A DNA stretch of 64,000 nucleotides from Microbacteriaceae bacterium (GCA_025464975.1 JAODMT010000024.1:310001-374000); one strand, 5' to 3'; numbered from the stretch's first letter, positions 1 through 9,416 are shown. Notes: generated from the sequence alone by a model not told the origin. Numbers and translations: made by a program.

Positions 1-1
1 A

Positions 2-802
2 GCCACAGCGACCCTCGAGCGGGTGGTGGCGCCGCCGGCTACCGTTCAGCGCCGCTCCAATCGATTCGAGCGGGTCGCTTTCGCGCTCACCGTTCTCGGC
101 TGGGTGCTGCACGTCGGGGGGACCGTGCTCCGCGGGGTCGCTGCCCATCGCGTGCCGTGGGCGAACATGTTTGAGTTCTCGCTCACCGCGTCAGCGATCA
201 TGGTCGGCGTTTTCATCTTCGTTCAGGTGTGGCAGAACCTGAGATTCCTCGGTGCCTTCATCACCGGGTTCTCCCTCATCATCCTCGGCTTCGGCACGGT
301 CGGCTTCTACGTCAACGTGGTTCCGCTTCCGCCGGCTCTGCAGTCGTACTGGCTGGTCATCCACGTTTTCGTCGCGACGCTCGGGACCGCGTTCTTCGCA
401 ATCGGCGCCGGGCTGTCGATGGTGCAGCTGATCCAAGCCCGTCGCGAGGCCAACAAGCTCAACAGATTTCGCTTCCTTGACACCATGCCGAATGCCGAGA
501 AGCTCGAGAACCTCGCCTACCGGGTGATAGTTGTCGCCTTCGTCTTCTGGACCTTCACCCTCATGGCCGGCGCAATCTGGGCCGAGCACGCGTGGGGCCG
601 CTACTGGGGCTGGGACACGAAGGAGGTCTGGACCTTCATCATCTGGACCATTTTCGCCGGCTACATCCACGCCAGGGCCACTCGTGGCTGGCGCGGTTCA
701 CGCTCTGCGTATCTCGCGATCATCGGCTTCGCCGCGGTGATGTTCAACTTCACCATCGTGAACCTGTTCTTCAAGGGACTGCACTCCTACTCCGGTCTGT
801 AG
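2..802 (+). CDS. ccsB: Cytochrome c biogenesis protein CcsB/ResC, 5' end outside window
   Basis: System II cytochrome c assembly: membrane protein that, with ResB/CcsA-type partners, delivers haem to apocytochrome c outside the membrane. The frame is open to the left edge, so the gene starts upstream; a GTG at 23 is in frame but probably internal, because family members are usually longer than 300 residues. About six hydrophobic helices are visible, and the haem-handling WWD-type motif WGRYWGWDTKEVW lies near residue 190 counted from position 23. The last helix ends in LFFKGLHSYSGL, typical of the family. Linkage to menaquinone genes is common in Actinobacteria. Confidence 0.9.
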   Translation, partial: ATATLERVVAPPATVQRRSNRFERVAFALTVLGWVLHVGGTVLRGVAAHRVPWANMFEFSLTASAIMVGVFIFVQVWQNLRFLGAFITGFSLIILGFGTVGFYVNVVPLPPALQSYWLVIHVFVATLGTAFFAIGAGLSMVQLIQARREANKLNRFRFLDTMPNAEKLENLAYRVIVVAFVFWTFTLMAGAIWAEHAWGRYWGWDTKEVWTFIIWTIFAGYIHARATRGWRGSRSAYLAIIGFAAVMFNFTIVNLFFKGLHSYSGL

Positions 803-815
803 GCCGGCGCGGGAA

Positions 816-1301
816 TCATTCTCCCGGGGAAAGGGCCGCCGCGCATGCGGCCAAGTCGGCGCGGAACCGCACGCGTCGTTTCTCCGGCACGGCGAGGATC
901 ATCCGCTTCTCGACCGCCCGCGCGACCGTGTTAGCCGCATTGAGCACCTCCCGGCCGTGGGGGGTCAGCCGGGTCGGCAGCGCCCTGCCCTGGGGCGCGA
1001 CGTCGGGACGCGTGACGAGGTCACGCTCCTGCAGACCGCGGAGGACGAGGTTCATAGACTGGCGGCTGACGAACGCTCCCCGTGCCAGGTCGGAACTGGA
1101 CAGACCCGGACTCCGGCCGAGCAGCTCAAGGCAGGAGTGCTGCGCGGCTGTGAGGTCGAGCGGCCGAAGCTCCTCGGTCATCCGGCTGCGGAGGGCCGAC
1201 GCGGCGTGTTTGAGCACGTGGGTCAACGCTTCGTCGAGAGTGCCCGCCCGTTGGGCCTTCTCCTTTTTCTTCGATCCGCTTTTCTTCTTGTTCTTCGCCA
1301 T
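816..1301 (-). CDS. MarR-family transcriptional regulator
   Basis: 161-residue winged-helix DNA-binding protein. The recognition region is SSDLARGAFVSRQSMNLVL, followed by a wing containing RPDVAPQGRALPTRLT. The first 20 residues are almost all Lys, Ser and Gly (MAKNKKKSGSKKKEK), an unusual basic tail that may add nonspecific DNA contact. It converges on ccsB with a 13 bp gap and lies just downstream of the LLM oxidoreductase on the same strand. Between 1310 and 1337, before its start, GTGAC and GTCAC halves form a possible autoregulatory site. Ligand and targets cannot be told from sequence. Confidence 0.85.
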   Translation of the reverse strand: MAKNKKKSGSKKKEKAQRAGTLDEALTHVLKHAASALRSRMTEELRPLDLTAAQHSCLELLGRSPGLSSSDLARGAFVSRQSMNLVLRGLQERDLVTRPDVAPQGRALPTRLTPHGREVLNAANTVARAVEKRMILAVPEKRRVRFRADLAACAAALSPGE

Positions 1302-1374
1302 GTCAAGAGTGTGACACCCGCTCGCGGATTAGTCACCACTTGCGGGAATCAGCCACCGGACCGGTCGCAGGCGC

Positions 1375-2412
1375 TCAGCTTTCGGCGAGAATTTCGCGGA
1401 CCCGCGGTGCGACGACCGTGCCGTAGAGCTCGATGCTCTTCATGAGTTTGTCGTGGCCGAGGGTGCCGTTGCTGTATTTGAGATCGAAGCGGTCCAGCCC
1501 GAGGGTCTTGGCGGTTGTTGCGATCTTGTTGGCGACGGTCTGCGGCGATCCGACGTAGAGCGAACCGGTGTCCGCCTCGTGCTCGAAGGATTCCCGGCTC
1601 ATCGGACCCCACCCGCGCTCCCTGCCGATGCGGTTGGTCATCTCGGAGTGGTGCGGCCACAGTTCTTCCCGTGCCTGCTCGTCGGTCTCGGCGATGTGTC
1701 CGGGGGAGTGCACGCCGATCATTGGGGTGGGCTGGCCGAACTGGGCGAGAGCGCGGTGGAACAGGTCGACGTAGGGGGCGAATCGAGCCGGTTCACCGCC
1801 GATGATGGCGAGAGCGAGATTGAAACCGTACCGTGCGGTACGCACCACCGACTCCGGACTGCCGCCCACGCCGACCCAGGTGGTCAGCAGGCCGTCGTCG
1901 ACCCTCGGGAAGACGGACTGATCGCTGAGCGAACTGCGGGTTGCGCCAGACCAGGTGACGGGCTGCTGCGTGCGAAGCTCGGAAAACAGCTCGAGCTTCT
2001 CCTCAAAGAGCTCCTGGTACCGGGTGAGGTCGAAACCGAAGAGAGGGAACGATTCGGTGAACGATCCGCGGCCGAGAGTGATCTCAGCTCGGCCGCCCGA
2101 CAGCCCGTCGAGGGTGGCGAATCTCTCGTACACCCGCACCGGGTCATCCGAACTGAGCACGGTCACTCCGGTACCGAACCGGATGTTCTCGGTGCGCGCG
2201 GCGATCGCGGCGAGAACGACCTCGGGCGCCGAGACGGAGAATTCCTTGCGGTGGTGCTCGCCCACCCCGATGTAGTCCAGACCGACGCCGTCGGCCAGAA
2301 CGGCTTGTTCGAGCAGGTTGCGCAAGACCTGACCGTAGCCGAGCGGTTTTCCCTCGCTGTCGTTGGTGACGTCGCCAAAGGTGTCGACTCCGAGTTGGAT
2401 CTGTTGCGTCAT
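1375..2412 (-). CDS. LLM-class (luciferase-like) flavin-dependent oxidoreductase
   Basis: 345 residues with the bacterial luciferase-like TIM-barrel fold: LGVDTFGD near the N-terminus, GVGEHHRKEF (the conserved substrate/flavin-pocket EHH), IRFGTGVTVLSSDDPVRVYE and GRAEITLGRGSF. Such proteins use FMN or F420; the cofactor cannot be assigned here. The ATG at 2412 (MTQQIQLG) is chosen because the 53 codons upstream in frame look non-coding and no family member has such an extension. A small inverted repeat, TGCAT-N6-ATGCA, lies about 35 bp upstream (2445-2460). Neighbouring MarR gene on the same strand; a regulatory link is only a guess. Confidence 0.85.
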   Translation of the reverse strand: MTQQIQLGVDTFGDVTNDSEGKPLGYGQVLRNLLEQAVLADGVGLDYIGVGEHHRKEFSVSAPEVVLAAIAARTENIRFGTGVTVLSSDDPVRVYERFATLDGLSGGRAEITLGRGSFTESFPLFGFDLTRYQELFEEKLELFSELRTQQPVTWSGATRSSLSDQSVFPRVDDGLLTTWVGVGGSPESVVRTARYGFNLALAIIGGEPARFAPYVDLFHRALAQFGQPTPMIGVHSPGHIAETDEQAREELWPHHSEMTNRIGRERGWGPMSRESFEHEADTGSLYVGSPQTVANKIATTAKTLGLDRFDLKYSNGTLGHDKLMKSIELYGTVVAPRVREILAES

Positions 2413-2525
2413 ACTGTGCCTCCGGGCCCGATCCTCTATCCGCGTGCATGTCTGTATGCAAACGCATTGGCCGGTAACGCGGACACGCGCGCGTCTATTC
2501 CGGGTGCCCGCCTTAGTCCGCGGGC

Positions 2526-3506
2526 TCAGCCCTCCAGCAGTCGGTAGCAGCTCTCGATGCGCGCGGCCCACCAGTGACCGCGGTCGGCGCCGGCGGCGAA
2601 CCGGTCGAGCAGCTCGCCGTCCGGGGTCACCCGTCGTACCTCGATCGCACCGTTGCTGGCGACAAGCGGATCGGCGGTGACATCGCCTCCGAGCAGGCTC
2701 ACCGTGGCGAGTCCGCAGTCGTAGGGCAGGTCGGCGACCGATGCGGCGAGGAAGGCCCCCATCGATATTCCGACCGAGGTCTCGAGCGCACTCGACACGA
2801 CAACGGGAAGCCCGGCCTGCTCGATGACCGAGAGTGCGCGCCGGATGCCGCCGAGCGGCTGAGCCTTGATCACGAGCAGGTCGGCCGACCGGGATCGCGC
2901 GACGGCCACCGGGTCATCCGCCTTGCGAACGCTCTCGTCCGCCGCGATCGGGACACCCATGTACTTGACCCGCTTGCGAATCTCGGCGAGCTCTTCCACG
3001 CTCGCGCAGGGCTGCTCGACGTACTCGAGGTCTAGCGATGCGAGCGCGTGGATGGCGTGTTCGGCCTCGTCCACGTTCCACAGCCCGTTGGCATCGATGC
3101 GGATGCGGCCCTCCGGGCCGAGGTACTCGCGCGCGGCGGTCACCCTCGCGACGTCATCCGTGAGGTCCTGCCCCGGCTCGGCCACCTTGATTTTCACCGT
3201 TCTGCAGCCGGCAAATCGGTCGAGCACGGCCGCGACCCGGTCGGCCGAAACCGCGGGAAGCGTCGCATTGACCCGCACCGAAGACCGGAAGAGCGCGGGG
3301 TTCTGCTGCCACCCGAAGTCGATTGCGGCGGCGAGCCACGCGCTCGATTCCTGGTGGTCGTATTCAAGGAACGGAGAGAATTCGGTCCAGCCGGCCGGAC
3401 CCTCGAACAGTGCGACCTCGCGAGAGTCGATACCGCGGAACCGCTGACGCATCGGAATGGAGACAACTCGAAGAGTGGACAGGATGTCGGTCAGCGGCGG
3501 CAACAT
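2526..3506 (-). CDS. menC: o-Succinylbenzoate synthase MenC
   Basis: 326-residue enolase-superfamily enzyme that dehydrates SHCHC to o-succinylbenzoate in menaquinone synthesis. Visible catalytic features: the KxK pair in TVKIKVAEP, metal ligands in RIDANGLW, EYVEQPC and IAADES, and the distal lysine in LLVIKAQPLGG. The start ATG at 3506 (MLPPLTDIL) is preferred; upstream in-frame codons run into the opposite-strand small membrane gene. It points away from menB-menE-menA, so it is not in the same transcript although it acts in the same pathway. Confidence 0.93.
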   Translation of the reverse strand: MLPPLTDILSTLRVVSIPMRQRFRGIDSREVALFEGPAGWTEFSPFLEYDHQESSAWLAAAIDFGWQQNPALFRSSVRVNATLPAVSADRVAAVLDRFAGCRTVKIKVAEPGQDLTDDVARVTAAREYLGPEGRIRIDANGLWNVDEAEHAIHALASLDLEYVEQPCASVEELAEIRKRVKYMGVPIAADESVRKADDPVAVARSRSADLLVIKAQPLGGIRRALSVIEQAGLPVVVSSALETSVGISMGAFLAASVADLPYDCGLATVSLLGGDVTADPLVASNGAIEVRRVTPDGELLDRFAAGADRGHWWAARIESCYRLLEG

Positions 3507-3546
3507 GAGACCAGTCTGTACCCGACCACCGCCGATACAATCCAGC

Positions 3547-3900
3547 ATGGCCGATCCGCTTCCCGCCCCTCCGCGCCTGGCGCCAGCTCGCAAGCCCGCC
3601 GCCGGCCGGTGGCGAGAGTCGGTCACTCGTCTCTCGCTCGGACTGTGGGCGCTCGGCTTCGCGATCGCCCTCGTCCTGGTCGAGGCGGTGGCCATCGCGG
3701 TCGGCGGTGACGGGCATTGGACGACCGCCCGCATTCTGGCCGAGGTGGTGATCGGGCTATCGGTCGGCTCGTTTCTGCTCGGCCTGGTGGGCGCCCTCCG
3801 TCACGACGGCCGCCGACTCGGCCTCATTGCCGCGGTGCTGAGCGTGCTCGCGAACCCGCTCGTGCAGATCTGGCTACTTGGCGTGCTCGGTGGCTCGTAG
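3547..3900 (+). CDS. Small membrane protein of unknown function
   Basis: 117 residues. After a basic, proline-rich N-terminus (PRLAPARKPAAGRW) there are three probable membrane helices: LGLWALGFAIALVLVEAVAI, a segment around VVIGLSVGSFLLGLVGAL, and LGLIAAVLSVLANPLVQIWLL. No catalytic motif is seen. It is divergent from menC with a 40 bp gap, and its stop lies 10 bp before menB, so it may be the first gene of the menB-menE-menA transcript. I do not recognise a named family. The ATG at 3547 is chosen because upstream codons overlap menC antisense. Confidence 0.7.
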   Translation: MADPLPAPPRLAPARKPAAGRWRESVTRLSLGLWALGFAIALVLVEAVAIAVGGDGHWTTARILAEVVIGLSVGSFLLGLVGALRHDGRRLGLIAAVLSVLANPLVQIWLLGVLGGS

Positions 3901-3909
3901 GCTTGAGCC

Positions 3910-4806
3910 ATGGTTTCCGAGCTGTTCGACCCGTCTCGCTGGGCAACGGTTGCGGGCTTCGACGCCCTCACCGATGTGACCTATCACCACGACACCACCG
4001 GGCGCATCGCGCGCGTCGCCTTCGACCGGCCCGAGGTGCGCAATGCCTTCCGGCCGCAGACGGTCGACGAGCTCGCCAGAGTGCTTGACGACGCGCGGAT
4101 GAATCCGCGGATCGGTGTGGTTCTGTTGACCGGGAACGGCCCCAGTCCCAAGGACGGCGGGTGGGCTTTCTGCTCCGGGGGCGACCAGCGCATCCGCGGA
4201 AGGGACGGCTACCAGTACGCCGCCTCTTCCGGTGCCGAACAGCCCGGCCAGACCGGACGGCTGCACATCCTCGAGGTCCAGCGCCTCATCCGGTTCATGC
4301 CAAAGGTCGTCATCGCCGTGATCCCGGGTTGGGCGGCCGGAGGCGGCCACTCCCTCCACGTCGTGTGCGACCTCTCCATCGCGAGCGCCGAGCACGGCAA
4401 ATTCAAGCAGACGGATGCCGACGTCGGTTCCTTCGACGGGGGCTACGGAAGTGCCTACTTCGCCAGACAGGTCGGGCAGAAGTTCGCTCGTGAGGTGTTC
4501 TTCCTCGCCAGGGAATACGACGCGCAGCGAGCCCTCGACATGGGAGCGGTCAACGCCGTCGTGCCGCATGCCGAGCTCGAGACCACGGCGCTCGAGTGGG
4601 CGGAAGAGATCATGGGCAAGTCTCCGACGGCCATCCGGATGCTCAAATTCGCCTTCAACGCGGTCGACGACGGGCTCGTCGGCCAGCAGGTCTTCGCCGG
4701 TGAGGCGACCCGGCTGGCGTACGGAACGGACGAGGCCGTCGAGGGCCGCGACTCATTCCTCGAAAAGCGCGAACCGGACTGGTCGCCATACCCCTGGCAG
4801 TTCTGA
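3910..4806 (+). CDS. menB: 1,4-Dihydroxy-2-naphthoyl-CoA synthase MenB
   Basis: 298-residue crotonase-fold enzyme that closes the second naphthoquinone ring by Dieckmann-type condensation of succinylbenzoyl-CoA. The MenB-specific CSGGDQRIRGRDGY segment, the oxyanion-hole PGWAAGGGHSLHVVCDLSIA, and TDADVGSFDGGYGSAY are all visible. The C-terminal SPYPWQF is typical of MenB. Its stop codon overlaps the menE start by one base (TGATG), so the two are probably translationally coupled. Confidence 0.95.
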   Translation: MVSELFDPSRWATVAGFDALTDVTYHHDTTGRIARVAFDRPEVRNAFRPQTVDELARVLDDARMNPRIGVVLLTGNGPSPKDGGWAFCSGGDQRIRGRDGYQYAASSGAEQPGQTGRLHILEVQRLIRFMPKVVIAVIPGWAAGGGHSLHVVCDLSIASAEHGKFKQTDADVGSFDGGYGSAYFARQVGQKFAREVFFLAREYDAQRALDMGAVNAVVPHAELETTALEWAEEIMGKSPTAIRMLKFAFNAVDDGLVGQQVFAGEATRLAYGTDEAVEGRDSFLEKREPDWSPYPWQF

Positions 4807-5945
4807 TGACGCGCGCGCTCGCCGTCGTGCCGGCCGACGATGTCGCGGTGGTGTTCGCCGCGCTGCGGGATGCCCTCGCGGGCGGCCCGGCGGTGCTCCC
4901 CGGTACGCCGTCCCGCCCGGTGCCGCCCGAGGTGGAGCAGCGCATCACACTCGTCGTCGAGACGAGCGGGTCAACCGGGCGGCCAAAGCGGGTCGCCCTC
5001 GGCGCCGATGCTTTGCTCGCGAGCGCGGCGGCATCCGAATCATCCCTCGGCGGCCCGGGGCAATGGCTGCTCGCCCTGCCGACCCACTACATCGCCGGCA
5101 TCAACGTACTCGTTCGCTCGATAACGGCTGACACCGACCCGATCGTCATGCCGCTCGGCCACTTCGACCCGCAGGAATTCGCCGCCGCTACCGTGCTGAT
5201 GGACGCCCCGTTGCGATTCACCTCGCTGGTGCCGGCCCAACTGGCGAGACTCGTCGAGGCCGCCGGCGAGGATTTTGAAGTGCTCGCCAAGCTGCGGCGA
5301 CTCGACCGCATTCTCGTCGGTGGGCAAGCCACATCGCCGGAACTGCTGTCCCGCGCGATCGAACTCGGTCTTAACGTGACCCGAACGTACGGCTCGAGCG
5401 AGACCTCCGGCGGGTGCGTGTACGACGGAGTGCCGATCGGAAGTGCAGAGGTTCGCATTGTCGATGGCCAGGTCGAGCTCGCCGGGCCGATGCTCGCCGA
5501 GGGCTACCTCGACGATCCGGAAGCCACGACCGCAGCATTCGTGGTGCACGACGGCTTGCGCTGGTATCGCACCGGCGACGCCGGCACCATTGACGATGGA
5601 GTGCTGCGGGTGACCGGCCGCCTCGATGACGTGATCATCTCCGGAGGGGAGAAGGTATCGCTCCACGCGGTCGAGGAGGTCGTCCGCTCGATTGCCGGCC
5701 TGCAGGATGCGGTGGTGGTTCGGGCGCCGAGCGCCGAATGGGGCGAAGTCCCGGTCGTGTTCTCCTCCGGGCGAGCGACCCTCGAATCGGTCAAGGCGAC
5801 GGTCGTCGCCCGGCTCGGGCGAGCATCCGCTCCCATCGCGATCGTCACGGTGCAGAGTGTCCCGCTGCTCTCCAGCGGCAAGCCCGACCGGGTCTCCCTC
5901 ACCGCGTTCGCGGCCTCACGCGGCGTTTCAGCCGGTGGTCAGTAG
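4806..5945 (+). CDS. menE: o-Succinylbenzoate-CoA ligase MenE
   Basis: 379-residue AMP-forming acyl-CoA synthetase that activates o-succinylbenzoate for MenB. Motifs: P-loop TSGSTGRPKRVAL, adenine-pocket TYGSSETSGG, YRTGDAGTID, hinge GRLDDVIISGGEKVS and the C-terminal catalytic lysine in SSGKPDRV. It is shorter than typical firmicute MenE because the N-terminal part before the P-loop is only about 55 residues, as in other actinobacterial MenE proteins. It starts inside the menB stop and is followed after 3 bp by menA. Confidence 0.92.
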   Translation: MTRALAVVPADDVAVVFAALRDALAGGPAVLPGTPSRPVPPEVEQRITLVVETSGSTGRPKRVALGADALLASAAASESSLGGPGQWLLALPTHYIAGINVLVRSITADTDPIVMPLGHFDPQEFAAATVLMDAPLRFTSLVPAQLARLVEAAGEDFEVLAKLRRLDRILVGGQATSPELLSRAIELGLNVTRTYGSSETSGGCVYDGVPIGSAEVRIVDGQVELAGPMLAEGYLDDPEATTAAFVVHDGLRWYRTGDAGTIDDGVLRVTGRLDDVIISGGEKVSLHAVEEVVRSIAGLQDAVVVRAPSAEWGEVPVVFSSGRATLESVKATVVARLGRASAPIAIVTVQSVPLLSSGKPDRVSLTAFAASRGVSAGGQ

Positions 5946-5948
5946 GAT

Positions 5949-6944
5949 TTGTCCGTGCCGAATCCAGGAAGACCCGTTCAGCGACGCATCGATCCGACCA
6001 CGGTTGGCGGGCGCGAGAAGGGCGCGAGTGGTCGCCCCGGCGGCCGAAAGCCCCGCGTCGTGGTGAAAAAGGCCACGCCTCGCGATTGGATCGGCGGCGC
6101 ACGGCTTCGTACCCTTCCACTGGCGGTGGCTCCGGTGGCTCTCGGCACCGCCTCCGCCCACCTCCTTTCCGACGGCGGGTGGCACTGGGTGAGGGCGTTG
6201 CTCGCCCTTGCCGTCGCGGTCTTCCTGCAGATCGGCGTGAACTTCGCCAACGACTACTCGGACGGGGTTCGTGGCACCGACAGGTACCGGGTCGGGCCTT
6301 CTCGGCTCACCGGATCCGGTGCCGCCAAGCCGCGGACCGTGCTCGTGATCGCGCTCGTATTCTTCGCGCTCGGTGCCGTTGCCGGACTCGCGCTCGTCGT
6401 CACGAGCGAGTACTACTGGCTCATCGTGGTGGGCGCCGTCGCCATCGTCGCCGCGTATTTCTACACGGGCGGCAAACGCCCGTACGGCTACTACGGTCTG
6501 GGCGAGCTGTTCGTCTTCGTGTTCTTCGGCCTCGTTGCAACCGTCGGGACCACCTACACCCAGGTCGGCACCGTCAACATCGAGAGCTGGTTGTCGGCGA
6601 CGGTGGCCGGCCTCTTCGCGTGCGCCGTGCTGATGGTCAACAACATTCGCGACCTCGCCCAGGACAAGGCCGCCGGCAAAAGGACTCTCGCCGTGCTCGT
6701 CGGATTGCGGGCGGCCCGGGCGCTGTTCGCGGTCCTCGTCGTCGTCCCGTACCTAATCCTCGTGTTCTTTGTGTTGTTCTACACGAAGGCACCGCTGGTG
6801 TACTTCACGCTGCTCGCCGCCGTGCCCGCGATCATCATCACACTGACCGGAAAGACGGCGCCCGAATTCATCCTCGCCCTCAAGCTCACGAGCCTCACGG
6901 CGCTGTTATTCGGTCTGAGCCTCGCCGCGGCGATCGCTTTCTAG
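5949..6944 (+). CDS. menA: 1,4-Dihydroxy-2-naphthoate polyprenyltransferase MenA
   Basis: 331-residue UbiA-superfamily membrane prenyltransferase that attaches the polyprenyl tail to DHNA. The first Asp-rich motif is NFANDYSDGVRGTD and the second is NNIRDLAQDKAAGKRT; about eight hydrophobic helices surround them. The first 40 residues are basic and cytoplasmic. The start is uncertain: TTG at 5949 or GTG at 5955 (MPNPGRP) are both in frame. It would use the product of the polyprenyl synthase at 12512. A DUF4229 gene converges on it. Confidence 0.93.
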   Translation: MSVPNPGRPVQRRIDPTTVGGREKGASGRPGGRKPRVVVKKATPRDWIGGARLRTLPLAVAPVALGTASAHLLSDGGWHWVRALLALAVAVFLQIGVNFANDYSDGVRGTDRYRVGPSRLTGSGAAKPRTVLVIALVFFALGAVAGLALVVTSEYYWLIVVGAVAIVAAYFYTGGKRPYGYYGLGELFVFVFFGLVATVGTTYTQVGTVNIESWLSATVAGLFACAVLMVNNIRDLAQDKAAGKRTLAVLVGLRAARALFAVLVVVPYLILVFFVLFYTKAPLVYFTLLAAVPAIIITLTGKTAPEFILALKLTSLTALLFGLSLAAAIAF

Positions 6945-7002
6945 ACCCGAGCGGGTCGATGCCCGGTCGACGTGGGCTCTGGCCGGTTGTTCTCTGGCTG
7001 GT

Positions 7003-7272
7003 TTACGGGAGGTCGGGGTCGACGCGATCGAGCGCCTCGTTTTCGACGTCATTGTCGTCGTCGCGGACCTTCTGGTTGCGGTACCGGTCGATGGTCGTCG
7101 CAAGGTCTCGGCGTTGTTTGCCAAGGAAGAGGTACGATACGCAGAACCCGATGATCGCGGCGCCTATGGCGGCAATGTACACGTTTACGCCGAGCAACAT
7201 GAGCACCGCGAGGGTGACAGCGAACACTCCAACTCGAATGAGCGAGTAGAGGATCCATTGGCGAGAATGCAC
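7003..7272 (-). CDS. DUF4229 small membrane protein
   Basis: 89 residues: an N-terminal basic/aromatic segment MHSRQWILYSLIRVGVF, two membrane helices (VFAVTLAVLMLLGVNVY and AAIGAAIIGFCVSYLFLG), then a charged cytoplasmic tail with KQRRDLATTIDRY. This matches DUF4229, a small family found largely in Actinobacteria and often beside men genes. Function unknown. It lies antisense between menA and the PLDc_N-type gene. Confidence 0.8.
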   Translation of the reverse strand: MHSRQWILYSLIRVGVFAVTLAVLMLLGVNVYIAAIGAAIIGFCVSYLFLGKQRRDLATTIDRYRNQKVRDDDNDVENEALDRVDPDLP

Positions 7273-7343
7273 GAAAACAAGTCTAGGCGCCCGTTCCTGA
7301 ACTCTCGTCGGCGGTGCGCAGGATACCGGCTTACAATTTGCCC

Positions 7344-7688
7344 ATGGCCAGGCTCGAATTGATTCTCGTAGTGCTCTTCATTGCGTTTACGATTTTCGCC
7401 TTCATCGACTGCCTCCGCACCGAGGACTCGCGGGTGCGCGCGCTGCCGAAGTATCTCTGGCTCGTTCTCATCGTGATTCTCACCCCGTTCGGCGGAATTC
7501 TGTGGCTCCTCATTGGCAAGGACCGCGCTGACCGTTCCCCGGTGCGGCACTCCAATCACGGACCGGATGACGACCCCGCCTTTCTTCGCCAGCTTGGCGA
7601 GGACAAGCGGCGGGAGGAGCGAATTCGGGAGCTCGAGGCGCGGCTGGCCGAACTGGACGACGACCAGAACAACTCGAAAGACAAGTGA
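7344..7688 (+). CDS. PLDc_N-domain small membrane protein
   Basis: 114 residues. The first half has two membrane helices and the PLDc_N signature (FAFIDCLRTEDSRVRALPK, then TPFGGILWLLIGKDRADR), the N-terminal membrane module of phospholipase-D-like proteins, here standing alone. The C-terminal half is a charged, probable coiled coil (RREERIRELEARLAEL). The ATG at 7344 is chosen over one at 7314 because it fits the domain start. Its stop overlaps the menD GTG start by four bases, indicating coupled translation with menD. Confidence 0.82.
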   Translation: MARLELILVVLFIAFTIFAFIDCLRTEDSRVRALPKYLWLVLIVILTPFGGILWLLIGKDRADRSPVRHSNHGPDDDPAFLRQLGEDKRREERIRELEARLAELDDDQNNSKDK

Positions 7689-9358
7689 TAGGCAATCCGG
7701 CGACTGACTTCTCGGTTGCACTTCTGGGGCAGCTGATTCGCCGCGGCGTGCGCGACGTGGTTGTCTGCCCCGGCTCTCGATCTCAGGCACTCGCCCTCGC
7801 CGCCGCCGCGTTCGACAGTGCGGGCCTCGTGCGACTCACCGTTCGAATCGACGAGCGGGGAGCGGGATTCCTCGCGCTGGGCCTCGCGATCGAGTCCGGC
7901 CTTCCGGTCGTTGTCATCACGACGTCCGGAACGGCGGTCGCGAACCTGCATCCCGCCGTGTTGGAAGCCCGTCACTCCGGGGTGCCGCTCATTTTGCTTA
8001 CCGCCGACCGACCGGCCGAGTTGCGCGGCATCGGCTCCAACCAGACCACGAATCAGGTCGGGTTGTTCGGGTCGGCCGTCGAGTGGATCCGCGACGTCGA
8101 AGCGCCTCACGACTCCGGGTTTGGCCCGGACTATTCCGCCGAGCTGGCACACGAGGCATACTCCGAGGCAGCCGGTCATTCCGGCGCTGCCGGCCCGGTG
8201 CAGCTGAATCTCGCGTTCCGTGAACCGCTGTCCGGCCCGGTGACCGAGGTTTCCACCCTCACCCCGCACGAGTGGCCGGAGCGGGGCGCCGTCGTCGGGC
8301 TGCCGATCGACCAGGCCGGGCACACCGTGGTCATCGCCGGCGCCGGGGCAGGCGCCCGAGCGGAACAACTGGCGCGGTCCCTCGGCGTTCCGCTGCTCGC
8401 GGAGGCGTCGAGCGGCGCCCGGTTCGGCCCGAACCTGGTCGGGGCCTACCGTGCGCTGTTGCGGCGCCCGGAGTTCGGTGGTCGGGTGCGGCGGGCGATT
8501 GTGTTCGGGCATCCGACGTTGAGTCGAGACATCCCGGCGTTGCTGCAGAGGCCGGATGTCGAAGTGTTGGTTGTGAGCGGGCCGGGTTCCGAGGCGTACA
8601 ACCCAGGGCACCGCGCGGCATCCATCTCGTCGGCGGTGCGGTATGACGGGGAGCCCGACGCCTCTCCCGCCGGTCGAGCCTGGCTCGGAAGCTGGGTTCA
8701 CTCGAGCCGCGAAATTCTCTCCGGTGAGGGGGAAGCGGCATCGGCGGCCGATCGGTCTCTGGACGATCGGCCGGGAAACCTCGGCCGGCAACAGCTCGCA
8801 GCGTTCCGCGAAACGGTGACTCGGCGAATGCTCGCCATCGCCGTCTGGCAGGCAACCTGGCCGCACGACCGGCTCGTGCTCGGGGCGTCCCGCCTGATCA
8901 GGGCGGTGGACGAGAACGTTGCAGGCAAGAAGATATCGGTGCACTCCAACCGGGGGCTCGCCGGAATCGACGGGACCGTCGCCACCGCCGTCGGTATCGC
9001 CGTCGCGAGCCAGGACGGCGATGGGCAGGCCGGGGTAACGCGAGTACTGCTCGGCGACGTCACCCTCTTGCACGACGCCGGTTCGCTGTTGTTCGGTCTG
9101 GGGGAGCGTCGGCCGCGGGTTCAGGTGATCGTCGGCAACGACGGCGGTGGCACCATCTTCGACGACCTCGAGGTCGCGGAAACGGCGCCGCGTGATGCCT
9201 TCGATCGCGTGCTCTACACCCCGCACCAGGCCGACTTCTCCGCGCTCGCCGCGGCGTACGGCTGGACGTATCGGAGGGTGCACAACCGGGGGGAGCTGAG
9301 CGAGGCGCTCTCCGCGACCGACGGCCAGTTTCTCATCGAGGTGTCGCTGCCTCGATAG
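7685..9358 (+). CDS. menD: SEPHCHC synthase MenD
   Basis: 557-residue thiamine-diphosphate enzyme that joins 2-oxoglutarate and isochorismate, the first committed menaquinone step. The N-terminal VVVCPGSRSQALA and TSGTAVANLHPAVLEA are characteristic of MenD, and the ThDP/Mg motif appears as GNDGGGTIFDDLEV near the C-terminus. Start GTG at 7685 overlaps the previous stop. An opposite-strand open frame of 667 codons here is a shadow produced by high GC codon bias. Confidence 0.94.
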   Translation: MIGNPATDFSVALLGQLIRRGVRDVVVCPGSRSQALALAAAAFDSAGLVRLTVRIDERGAGFLALGLAIESGLPVVVITTSGTAVANLHPAVLEARHSGVPLILLTADRPAELRGIGSNQTTNQVGLFGSAVEWIRDVEAPHDSGFGPDYSAELAHEAYSEAAGHSGAAGPVQLNLAFREPLSGPVTEVSTLTPHEWPERGAVVGLPIDQAGHTVVIAGAGAGARAEQLARSLGVPLLAEASSGARFGPNLVGAYRALLRRPEFGGRVRRAIVFGHPTLSRDIPALLQRPDVEVLVVSGPGSEAYNPGHRAASISSAVRYDGEPDASPAGRAWLGSWVHSSREILSGEGEAASAADRSLDDRPGNLGRQQLAAFRETVTRRMLAIAVWQATWPHDRLVLGASRLIRAVDENVAGKKISVHSNRGLAGIDGTVATAVGIAVASQDGDGQAGVTRVLLGDVTLLHDAGSLLFGLGERRPRVQVIVGNDGGGTIFDDLEVAETAPRDAFDRVLYTPHQADFSALAAAYGWTYRRVHNRGELSEALSATDGQFLIEVSLPR

Positions 9359-9416
9359 CGTTCCGTGCGCCCCGGCCTGGGGGAGGCCGCCGCCGGCCGG
9401 GGGTAGCATCCTCCGC